A stretch of 9,892 bases of DNA, taken from positions 1,246 to 11,137 of the forward strand of contig DCII01000014.1 in the NCBI GenBank assembly GCA_002315935.1, given 5' to 3'. This document shows positions 1 through 5,912 of the stretch, piece by piece. The stretch is from Ruminococcaceae bacterium UBA1730. GTDB lineage: Bacteria; Bacillota; Clostridia; Oscillospirales; Acutalibacteraceae. How positions within the stretch are numbered: the stretch's first letter is position 1; the number at the start of each line of letters is the position of its first letter. Below the pieces are notes generated by a model. It made no database searches and had not been told where the DNA came from. It saw nothing but the letters and a program-made list of their open reading frames with translations. A program made the position numbers and the translations under genes.

Positions 1-65
1 TTTGTGTATTTCAAGGTTTTGTAACGCATTCCACACCAAAACAGACCGAAAAGATGCGACGACGA

Positions 66-84
66 ATTTATTCAGCGTTTCCTT
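66..84 (+). repeat. Left arm of a 19-bp perfect inverted repeat
   Basis: The 19 bases ATTTATTCAGCGTTTCCTT occur here and, in reverse complement, at 9872-9890, with no mismatch. A perfect 19-base match in a window this size is not expected by chance, so this is probably one copy of a dispersed repeat. The bases just before it (GATGCGACGACG, 54-65) may belong to the same element. Both copies sit at the window edges in non-coding DNA, which fits an assembly that broke at repeats, or the facing ends of two elements. No transposase is present. Confidence 0.7.
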
Positions 85-191
85 TGAACATTCAAAATCT
101 TACATCGTATATATTAGCGGATTGTAACGGAAATTTCAATTGTTATTTAAAAATCTTTTTTGAAAAGTTTAAAAAGTCGGCAAAATTTTTC

Positions 192-220
192 TTTACTTTT
201 TTTGGCGTATTATGTATAAT
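192..220 (+). promoter_or_regulatory. Promoter of the prfB operon
   Basis: A perfect -10 TATAAT lies at 215-220, with a fair -35 TTTACT at 192-197 (4 of 6 consensus bases) and 17-bp spacing. The predicted transcript start near 227 gives a leader of about 50 nt before prfB. The surrounding 85-275 stretch is very AT-rich and holds nothing else I can support. Confidence 0.6.
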
Positions 221-275
221 ATATCCTGTTCTATTATACCAGTTTTTATTATAATTAAAATTCAGGAGAAAATTT

Positions 276-1394
276 ATGATTCAGTTTGAAGAATTAAGGC
301 TATCACTTCTCGAATACAGGGAAAAGCTCAGGCAGCTCCGTGAGGCTCTCGGTCTTGATGCAATGAATGAAGAAATTGAAGTTCTTGAGGCAGACACAGC
401 CAAAGACGGCTTCTGGAATGACCTTGAAAATTCGCAGAAGGTTCAGCAGAGAATCAGCCAGCTCAAGAATAAGGTTGCGGCATATAATGCTCTTTCGGCA
501 GAATTTGATGATGCACTTGTTCTTATTGAGCTTTCGGATGAAGCAGAGGACCTTGATATGCTTGAGGAATGCAAATCATCCTGTGATGCTTTCGTTTCAA
601 AGCTCGATGCAATGATGCTCAGCACTCTGCTTTCAGGCGAATATGATTCAAAAACAGCTCTTCTGACCTTCCACGCCGGAGCAGGCGGAACGGAGGCTCA
701 GGACTGGACTCAGATGCTTGTGCGTATGTATCAGCATTGGGGCGAGAAGCATGATTTCAAGGTCAGCATGATTGACTTCCTTGACGGCGATGAAGCAGGT
801 CTCAAGTCTGCAGTTCTTCGTGTTGAGGGCGAAAATGCTTATGGTTATCTCAAGGGCGAAATGGGCGTTCACAGACTTGTTCGTATTTCTCCCTTCGATT
901 CATCGGGAAGAAGACACACCTCCTTTGCTTCTCTCGAGGTTATGCCCGAAATTGATGATACGGTTGAGGTTGAAATCAACCCCGATGACCTCAAGATTGA
1001 CTACTACCGTTCAAGCGGTGCAGGCGGTCAGAAGGTTAACAAGACTTCTTCGGCAGTCAGAATTACGCATATTCCGACCAATATCGTCTGTGCCTGCCAG
1101 GTTGAAAGAAGCCAGCATCAGAACAGAGAGGTTGCAATGAAGATGCTCAAATCAAAGCTTATCGAAATCAAGGAGAGAGAGCATCTTGACAAGATTGACG
1201 ATATTAAGGGCGAGCAGAGAGAAATTGCATGGGGAAGCCAGATTCGCTCCTATGTTTTCATGCCGTATACTCTTGCAAAGGACCACAGAACGGGCTTTGA
1301 AAACGGCAATATCAACGCTGTTATGGACGGCGAAATTGACGGATTTATCAATGCGTATCTCAAGATGGAGTCTCTCAAGGCAAATCAGCAGTAA
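276..1394 (+). CDS. prfB: Peptide chain release factor 2 (RF2)
   Basis: RF2 recognises UGA and UAA stop codons in the ribosomal A site and triggers peptide release. The 372-residue protein is close to the usual RF2 length (about 365). It has the stop-codon recognition motif SPF at 205-207, the catalytic GGQ at 250-252 inside SSGAGGQKVNKTSSAVRITH, and a helical N-terminal domain of about 110 residues. The SPF motif separates it from RF1, which carries a PxT motif. ATG at 276 is preceded by AGGAG (264-268). The gene is one continuous frame: the in-frame UGA with +1 shift used for autoregulation in many bacteria near codon 26 is absent. Codons 25-26 are CTC GGT, so this regulation is lost or never existed here. 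It is the first gene of a three-gene operon. One gene in the window (the M28 protein) ends in TGA, so UGA is used as a stop. Confidence 0.98.
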   Translation: MIQFEELRLSLLEYREKLRQLREALGLDAMNEEIEVLEADTAKDGFWNDLENSQKVQQRISQLKNKVAAYNALSAEFDDALVLIELSDEAEDLDMLEECKSSCDAFVSKLDAMMLSTLLSGEYDSKTALLTFHAGAGGTEAQDWTQMLVRMYQHWGEKHDFKVSMIDFLDGDEAGLKSAVLRVEGENAYGYLKGEMGVHRLVRISPFDSSGRRHTSFASLEVMPEIDDTVEVEINPDDLKIDYYRSSGAGGQKVNKTSSAVRITHIPTNIVCACQVERSQHQNREVAMKMLKSKLIEIKEREHLDKIDDIKGEQREIAWGSQIRSYVFMPYTLAKDHRTGFENGNINAVMDGEIDGFINAYLKMESLKANQQ

Positions 1395-1413
1395 ATTGAG
1401 GCGGATATGAAGA

Positions 1414-2019
1414 ATGAAAATCATTGACATTTCAAAAAAATTCTTTTCGTGCAATGTTTATCCCGGCGACCCCGAGCCGCAATACGAAAGAGTTTCCGAT
1501 ATGAAGCAGGGAGCTGTTTATAACGGTTCGGTTGTCAATGCAGGTGTTCATACGGGAACCCATGCCGATGCTCCGCTCCACTTCATCAGCGACGGAATTT
1601 CAATTGAAAAGATGCCGCTTGATGCTTATATAGGTCCGTGCACCGTTATTCAGGTTCCCTCGGGAGTAATTACGGGAGAATATGTTGACCGTTATTTTCC
1701 TCAGAAATGTGACAGGCTTCTTGTTAAAAGTGACGGACTTGCTTATTTCATGGATTCATCTGCACAGGAGCTTGTTGACAGAGGAATTCAGCTTATCGGA
1801 ACAGATGCTCTTTCGGTCGGCGGAAGGGGAAACGAAATGGCTCCGCACAAGGCGTTTATGCAGAGCAATGTTGCTATTCTTGAGTCGCTTGACCTTTCGG
1901 CGGTCAAGCCCGGGGAATATTTTCTCTGTGCGGCTCCCGTTGCTCTTGACGGCATGGAAGCGGCTCCGGTCAGAGCGGTTCTGATTGAGGATTATATTTT
2001 CTGGTCAAGAAAATCATAA
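1414..2019 (+). CDS. Cyclase-family metal-dependent hydrolase (kynurenine formamidase-like)
   Basis: This 201-residue protein belongs to the cyclase family (PF04199), which includes KynB-type arylformamidases and isatin hydrolases. The family signature HTGTHADAPLHF is at 46-57; H46, H50 and D52 match the metal-binding residues, and H56 is the further conserved histidine. YPGDPE near residue 16, GTDALSV near 129, H145 and E157 also fit the family pattern. There is no signal peptide, so it should be cytosolic. ATG at 1414 has GAGGCGG (1398-1404) upstream; the ATG at 1407 meets a stop after six codons. It begins 19 nt after prfB and is probably co-transcribed. No tryptophan-degradation genes are nearby, so kynurenine formamidase activity is not supported by context. 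The substrate is unknown; hydrolysis of an amide, cyclic amide or lactone-like compound is the family-level expectation. Confidence 0.88.
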   Translation: MKIIDISKKFFSCNVYPGDPEPQYERVSDMKQGAVYNGSVVNAGVHTGTHADAPLHFISDGISIEKMPLDAYIGPCTVIQVPSGVITGEYVDRYFPQKCDRLLVKSDGLAYFMDSSAQELVDRGIQLIGTDALSVGGRGNEMAPHKAFMQSNVAILESLDLSAVKPGEYFLCAAPVALDGMEAAPVRAVLIEDYIFWSRKS

Positions 2020-2036
2020 CACTTCAGAGGTGTAAA

Positions 2037-2627
2037 ATGAAGCGTGCTTTTGATTTTACGGTGAGTCTGCTGCTGATGATTCTGCTGCTTCCGGTTTTTT
2101 TGATAATCGGAATAATCATCGCAATTGATTCGGGCAGACCCGTCATATTTAAGCAATATAGAGTCGGCAAGGACAACAGGCTGTTTTATGTTTATAAATT
2201 CCGCACCATGAAGATGGGAACGAGAAACACGGCAACCGGTGACCTTACCGAGTCCGAAGAATGTATAACCGTTAGCGGAAAATTTTTAAGGGCAACAAGC
2301 CTTGATGAGCTTCCGCAGTTAATCAATATAATCAACGGCTCAATGAGCTTTGTCGGCCCCAGACCTCTTATTCCCGAGGAGAAGGAGATAAGACAGCTGA
2401 GAAAGGAATATAATGTTTATTCCGTCAGACCCGGAATGACGGGACTTGCTCAGATAAACGGCAGAGATACTCTGTCGGCAGAAGAAAAAGCTCTGTTCGA
2501 CAAGGAATATGTCGAAAAGCAGAGCCTTTTACTGGATATTAAAATTTTATTCAAAACGGTTCTTGTTGTTCTCAAAAGAGAGGGCATAAGCGAGGGCGGC
2601 GAAGCCGGAAATTCTCATTTAAGCTAA
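2037..2627 (+). CDS. Small undecaprenyl-phosphate phosphoglycosyl transferase (bacterial sugar transferase)
   Basis: This enzyme should transfer a sugar-1-phosphate from a UDP-sugar to undecaprenyl phosphate, the first membrane step of a capsule, exopolysaccharide or glycoprotein glycan. The 196-residue protein is the minimal PglC-like form of PF02397: one hydrophobic segment at about 8-30 (a re-entrant helix in the family), then a cytoplasmic catalytic domain. Visible motifs are QYRVGKDNRLFYVYKFRTM (40-58), LDELPQL with the catalytic Asp-Glu pair at D90-E91, SFVGPRPL (104-111), and RPGMTGLAQINGRD (131-144). ATG at 2037 follows AGAGG (2026-2030), 17 nt after the cyclase gene, so it is the third operon gene. 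No glycosyltransferases, flippase or polymerase genes flank it, so it looks like an orphan initiating enzyme. Sugar specificity cannot be read from the sequence. Confidence 0.93.
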   Translation: MKRAFDFTVSLLLMILLLPVFLIIGIIIAIDSGRPVIFKQYRVGKDNRLFYVYKFRTMKMGTRNTATGDLTESEECITVSGKFLRATSLDELPQLINIINGSMSFVGPRPLIPEEKEIRQLRKEYNVYSVRPGMTGLAQINGRDTLSAEEKALFDKEYVEKQSLLLDIKILFKTVLVVLKREGISEGGEAGNSHLS

Positions 2628-3443
2628 ACCGAGATATTCCTCATAGCAAAGTCCGCTTGCTTTGATTTTCTTTGCCGTTTCAACTCCGACATATCTCCAG
2701 TGCCACGGTTCATAGATTATATCGGTTTTGTCTTCCTTGTCTTTCGGATAGCGGAGAATGAAGCCGTAATCGGCGGCATTTTCGTTCAGCCATGCGAATT
2801 CTTCGGTTTCATCAAAATTCTGATAGAGACTGCATATGTCCATTGCAAGGCCTGCGTTGTGTTCGCTTGTGCCGGGAGGCAGAATATGGGTTGCGGCAAG
2901 CTTTGTTGCTTCAATCTTATCGTAGCCCTCGTTCATGTAGTATTCGATTTTATTTTCGAAGTTATTTGTCTGGCGTTCAATTGAACGATAGCCCGATAAC
3001 GGCGTCAAGGTTATTCCGTCTTCCAGAGCGGCAAGATACATTTCGTTATAGTGCGGTGCAACACGGTAATCAAGCTTTGCACTGTCGGAAACGGACTCGA
3101 CCGAAGGAGCAAGCTTGACCTCATAATTATCCGGGAGAATATAGTTTCTGTTGACGAGAATAAGATTCCATTGAGTGCCCGTTAAATCGGCATATGAGGG
3201 GTTGAAGCCTGCATAGGCGTATTTGTATCCGCCTGAAACAACATTTTCAGCCAGCGATACCACCTCCGAAACAGCATTTTCCGTTGTTGCTTCAGTATAT
3301 GAATAGGTTCCGGCAGAAATGATTGTTTCTGATTCGGCTTCGGGAGATGTTGGCTCGGTCTTGCTCAGAATAACGGTTGCACCGTATGCAACAAGTGCAA
3401 GGGCGGCAAGAACAAAAATCAATAATCCGAATTTGCTTTTCAT
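2619..3443 (-). CDS. VanY-type D-alanyl-D-alanine carboxypeptidase, membrane-anchored
   Basis: A zinc peptidase of the M15B/VanY family (PF02557) that removes the terminal D-Ala from peptidoglycan stem peptides, or acts as a related cell-wall peptidase. The 274-residue protein has an N-terminal membrane anchor (about 6-26, no lipobox cysteine), a Ser/Thr/Glu-rich linker to about 65, and a catalytic domain from about 90. Motifs: SGYRS (150-154), SEHNAGLAMD with zinc ligands H195 and D202, and YEPWHWR with general-base E245 and ligand H248. All catalytic residues are present, so it should be active outside the membrane. ATG is preceded by GGAGG (reverse complement of 3451-3455). The promoter at 3473-3501 is good. 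Its 3' end overlaps the sugar transferase by 9 bp. No vanRS, vanX or ligase genes are present, so a glycopeptide-resistance role is not supported; wall maturation is likelier. Confidence 0.93.
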   Translation of the reverse strand: MKSKFGLLIFVLAALALVAYGATVILSKTEPTSPEAESETIISAGTYSYTEATTENAVSEVVSLAENVVSGGYKYAYAGFNPSYADLTGTQWNLILVNRNYILPDNYEVKLAPSVESVSDSAKLDYRVAPHYNEMYLAALEDGITLTPLSGYRSIERQTNNFENKIEYYMNEGYDKIEATKLAATHILPPGTSEHNAGLAMDICSLYQNFDETEEFAWLNENAADYGFILRYPKDKEDKTDIIYEPWHWRYVGVETAKKIKASGLCYEEYLGLA

Positions 3444-3472
3444 TTTAATTCCTCCGATTTATGGATTTATAT

Positions 3473-3501
3473 ATTTTACATCCAAGCAATGAAATTGTCA
3501 A
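3473..3501 (-). promoter_or_regulatory. Promoter of the VanY-like gene
   Basis: On the minus strand a perfect -35 TTGACA (complement of 3496-3501) is followed after exactly 17 bp by -10 TAAAAT (complement of 3473-3478). The predicted start near 3466 leaves a short leader of about 23 nt containing the GGAGG ribosome site. Confidence 0.75.
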
Positions 3502-3503
3502 AT
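3475..3503 (+). promoter_or_regulatory. Candidate promoter of the M28 gene, overlapping the opposite promoter
   Basis: On the + strand, -35 TTTACA (3475-3480, 5 of 6 consensus bases) and -10 TCAAAT (3498-3503, 4 of 6) are 17 bp apart. Each element overlaps the opposite element of the minus-strand promoter. The predicted leader is about 45 nt. The -10 is weak, so this is a candidate only. Confidence 0.4.
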
Positions 3504-3540
3504 AAAATCCGATTATTCAGGATTTCCGAATATTTTTTTG

Positions 3541-3547
3541 AAAGGGG
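3541..3547 (+). promoter_or_regulatory. Ribosome binding site that decides the TTG start of the M28 gene
   Basis: AAAGGGG lies 8 nt before TTG at 3556. The other in-frame candidates are worse: TTG at 3538 is upstream of this site, and GTG at 3547 overlaps it. Confidence 0.6.
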
Positions 3548-3555
3548 TGTTTGCT

Positions 3556-4833
3556 TTGAAAGCAAACGAAAGTGTCAAAAACTACGAATCCGAGCGCAGA
3601 ATGTATGCCAACTATGTGCTCAGAGGCATAAAGAAATTATGCAAAGAAATCGGTCCGAGAGGTTCGGGCACAGAGCAGGAATATGCCGCTCAGCAGAAGA
3701 TGGCGGAGGACCTTAAGGAAAGCTGTGACGAAGTTAAAATTGAAGAATTTGACCTTCATCCGAAGGCATTCATGGGTTGGGTTCAGCTCGTCGTTGTCTG
3801 TGCGGTTATCGCAGTTGTACTTCTTTTCCTTACTCATTTTCTTCCGGCACTTGCCACTGTATTTCTTGCAGTCGGTGTAGGTCTTATAGCGGTAGCTATT
3901 TTCTTCGTCATCACGGAATTCCTTTTCTATAAAGAAACCCTTGATGTTTTCACTCCGAAGGCAAAGTCGCATAATGTTATCGCCGTCAGAAAAGCATCGG
4001 GCGAAGCGAAACGCCGTATAATTTTCTCAGGTCATGCCGATTCAGCTCCCGAATGGAGATTTACATACTGGGGTGGTCCGAAGCTTCTTGTTCCCGTTAT
4101 CGCCTGCGGTTTTTTAGGACTTCTTGTTACAGCTGTTTTTGATGTAATTTCACTTGTTATGGTTCTCGGCGGAGCAAATCCTGCCGAAAACAGGACTATT
4201 TTTGTTTTCTCAATCATTTCGGTCTGCTTTACTCCGATTTTCCTTTTCTGCCTTCTCTTCTATGACCCCAAGAGAACGGTTGAGGGTGCAAACGATGACC
4301 TCACCGGCTGTTTCTGCTCAATGGCAGTTCCGAGATTTCTCAATGACCACAATATCCGTTTTGAAAACACCGAGGTCTGGGTTGTGTGCACAGGCTCTGA
4401 GGAAGCCGGTTTAAGAGGTGCAAAGGCGTTCTGCAAGGCTCATGCAGAGGAAATAAAGAATGACGGCGTTGAAACTGTTTTCTTCGGGCTTGATACAGTC
4501 AGAGATTTCGATTTCATGGCAGTATATAACAAGGATATGACAGGTATGGTCAAGAATGATGCTCAGGTTTCTGAGCTTATCCGTGCAGGCGGTGCACTTG
4601 CAGGCTATGACCTTCCCTTCAAAACCGTTTCCCTCGGCTCAACCGATGCTGCCGCTATTTCTCAGGCAGGTCTCAAGGGTGCATCATTTGCCGCTATGGA
4701 TCCTTCTCCTGCACGCTATTACCACACAAGACTTGACACAGCCGATAACCTCGACCTCAAATCAATTGAAGCAGGTGTTGATATTGTTCTAAACACTGTA
4801 TTCCTCTTTGATGAAAAGGGACTTAATGTCTGA
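3556..4833 (+). CDS. M28-family metallopeptidase with two membrane hairpins inside the catalytic domain
   Basis: This is a predicted dizinc aminopeptidase of family M28. From TTG at 3556 the protein has 425 residues. The N-terminal part carries the M28 opening motif IGPRGSGTEQEYAA (about 32-45). Then come hydrophobic segments at about 73-94 and 97-122, the first active-site motif SGHADSAPEW (H160, D162), two more membrane segments at about 177-204 and 214-236, and the remaining motifs: GANDDLTG (D247, D248), GSEEAGLRGA (E282, E283), GLD (D313) and YYHTRLDTADNLD (H390). All expected metal ligands and the catalytic glutamate are present. Two even-numbered helix pairs leave all catalytic pieces on one membrane face. 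Lys/Arg-rich flanks (KAKSH..RKASGEAKRR and DPKRT) suggest the cytoplasmic face. There is no signal peptide, unlike most secreted M28 enzymes. It may start at 3538 instead. It ends in TGA with no clear terminator downstream. The substrate is unknown. Confidence 0.87.
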   Translation: MKANESVKNYESERRMYANYVLRGIKKLCKEIGPRGSGTEQEYAAQQKMAEDLKESCDEVKIEEFDLHPKAFMGWVQLVVVCAVIAVVLLFLTHFLPALATVFLAVGVGLIAVAIFFVITEFLFYKETLDVFTPKAKSHNVIAVRKASGEAKRRIIFSGHADSAPEWRFTYWGGPKLLVPVIACGFLGLLVTAVFDVISLVMVLGGANPAENRTIFVFSIISVCFTPIFLFCLLFYDPKRTVEGANDDLTGCFCSMAVPRFLNDHNIRFENTEVWVVCTGSEEAGLRGAKAFCKAHAEEIKNDGVETVFFGLDTVRDFDFMAVYNKDMTGMVKNDAQVSELIRAGGALAGYDLPFKTVSLGSTDAAAISQAGLKGASFAAMDPSPARYYHTRLDTADNLDLKSIEAGVDIVLNTVFLFDEKGLNV

Positions 4834-4875
4834 TTAGGCAATTTAAACAAATGAAGCAGTATGTTTTTTTACATT

Positions 4876-4893
4876 ATGACAAAAATATGTCAT
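4876..4893. promoter_or_regulatory. Inverted repeat upstream of the lipoprotein promoter (possible operator)
   Basis: ATGACA (4876-4881) and TGTCAT (4888-4893) form a perfect 6-bp dyad around a 6-nt spacer. A smaller dyad ATGT/ACAT (4861-4864 and 4871-4874), also with a 6-nt spacer, sits just upstream. Both lie between the M28 stop and the lipoprotein promoter, where a regulator could bind. In AT-rich DNA such dyads can arise by chance. Confidence 0.25.
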
Positions 4894-4927
4894 TCTGAAA
4901 AATTTTCTGTCTTATTTCGACTTATTA

Positions 4928-4936
4928 TGTTATAAT
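4928..4936 (+). promoter_or_regulatory. Extended -10 promoter of the lipoprotein gene
   Basis: TGTTATAAT is a perfect extended -10 element (TG at 4928-4929, TATAAT at 4931-4936). No good -35 lies at the usual distance, which is common for extended -10 promoters. The predicted start near 4943 gives a leader of about 30 nt. Confidence 0.6.
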
Positions 4937-4954
4937 CACATCATATGCACAGCG

Positions 4955-4961
4955 AAAGGAG
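4955..4961 (+). promoter_or_regulatory. Ribosome binding site fixing the lipoprotein start
   Basis: AAAGGAG is 10 nt before ATG at 4972. The in-frame upstream ATG at 4945 lies before this site, almost at the predicted transcript start, and would put nine extra residues in front of the signal peptide. Confidence 0.75.
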
Positions 4962-4971
4962 CAATTTCATC

Positions 4972-5856
4972 ATGAATAAAAAAATAATTGCCGCAATTGC
5001 AATGCTGCTTGTTTCAGCAATGATATTCTCATTTGCGGGATGCAGCAGCACAGCCGAAGACGAAACAACAACAACCATCAAGGCGAAAACTCCGCTTCCG
5101 ACAGATATTACAACCTCTTACGATGAGGAAAGCAGAGTTGTTACCGATACAACATATTCTCCTGAGGCTCTTGCCGCCAACAGCAAGACCATCTTCGAAT
5201 ACTTCAACATTCACATGAATGAAGCCAAGAACGGCAAGGCCGCTGTTTCAATGAAGAATGAGAAGAAGATTTCAAAGAGCGTTGATGAAAACGGCGACAG
5301 CATCAAGATGAGCGAAAACGAATATATCAACGCAGCTATCACAACTCTTGACAGCTATATGCTTCCCACAAAGAAGGAGAGCATTGAATACGGCGATGAC
5401 CTCGTTGCGTTCCTTCCTGTTAAGGGTCAGAGCTATGTAAGCCAGCTTACAATGGATGAAATCGACTGTGCAACCTGCGTTGACGAAGGTGCAAATAGAA
5501 CTATCACAGTTAATCTCAAGTCCCCGACTCTTCCCGAAACAATCGAAAAGGCATATGACCTTGATGATGTCAACAAGGTTATCGAGGAATTCAAAAAGGC
5601 TGAAAAGTATCTCACAGTCGGCACTCCCGTTGTTTCATACAGAGACTGCCAGATTATCATTGTTTCCGATGTTGAAACGGATGCAATCAAGGAAATCAAG
5701 TATGTCAAGGTTTGCGATGTTGCGGTTGATGTAACAGGCGTTGGTTCTCTTTCTGAAATCGGAACCGTTCCCGTTAAGTTCTGCTACACAAACACTGTTT
5801 CATACAGCATTGACAACACAAATCCTGCTGAGACAACAACTCTTGCAGAAATGTAA
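4972..5856 (+). CDS. Secreted lipoprotein of unknown function
   Basis: A 294-residue protein with a lipoprotein signal peptide: lysines at 3-4, a hydrophobic core at about 5-22, and a lipobox ending FAGC with C24 as the lipidated cysteine. It should be attached to the outer face of the membrane. After it comes a Thr/Glu-rich linker (25-62, including ETTTT), then a mixed alpha/beta region of about 220 residues, and a short Thr-rich tail (AETTTLAEM). Five further cysteines occur (166, 169, 226, 248, 271), with CATC at 166-169. I recognise no domain family and assign no function. It has its own promoter and is followed by a hairpin, so it is probably a single-gene unit. Codon use resembles the neighbours. 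A sensor, substrate-binding or wall-associated role is possible but unsupported. Confidence 0.85.
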   Translation: MNKKIIAAIAMLLVSAMIFSFAGCSSTAEDETTTTIKAKTPLPTDITTSYDEESRVVTDTTYSPEALAANSKTIFEYFNIHMNEAKNGKAAVSMKNEKKISKSVDENGDSIKMSENEYINAAITTLDSYMLPTKKESIEYGDDLVAFLPVKGQSYVSQLTMDEIDCATCVDEGANRTITVNLKSPTLPETIEKAYDLDDVNKVIEEFKKAEKYLTVGTPVVSYRDCQIIIVSDVETDAIKEIKYVKVCDVAVDVTGVGSLSEIGTVPVKFCYTNTVSYSIDNTNPAETTTLAEM

Positions 5857-5877
5857 TATTACATTATATATAGTTTT

Positions 5878-5905
5878 CCCCCGACAGCAACATTGCCGTC
5901 GGGGG
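5878..5905 (+). terminator. GC-rich hairpin terminator after the lipoprotein gene
   Basis: CCCCCGAC (5878-5885) pairs perfectly with GTCGGGGG (5898-5905); GCAA/TTGC inside can extend the stem past one A-C mismatch. It lies in the 56-bp gap between two converging genes. The following ATTTG is a poor U-tract, and the opposite strand has no T-run, so termination may be only partial or helped by other factors. Confidence 0.6.
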
Positions 5906-5912
5906 ATTTGCG

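Noticed and set aside
171..201. AAAAAGT/ACTTTTT inverted repeat as a terminator
   Set aside because: The stem has almost no GC and overlaps the predicted -35; expected by chance in such AT-rich DNA.
54..254. 66-codon open frame upstream of prfB
   Set aside because: No ribosome site, it starts inside the repeat region and runs through the predicted promoter; the translation is low-complexity Phe/Lys/Leu from AT-rich DNA.
2595..2612. CGGC-GAA-GCCG hairpin near the end of the sugar transferase gene as its terminator
   Set aside because: Only a 4-bp stem inside coding sequence and no T-run after it.
2700..2984. 94-codon + strand open frame opposite the VanY-like gene
   Set aside because: Antisense shadow; the minus frame has a full set of family motifs, a promoter and a ribosome site.
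2619..3443. Glycopeptide-resistance locus based on the VanY-like gene
   Set aside because: No vanHAX or vanRS genes are adjacent; VanY-family peptidases are common housekeeping wall enzymes in Clostridia.
3637..3972. 111-codon minus-strand open frame inside the M28 gene
   Set aside because: Shadow of the M28 coding frame; no ribosome site or recognisable protein features.
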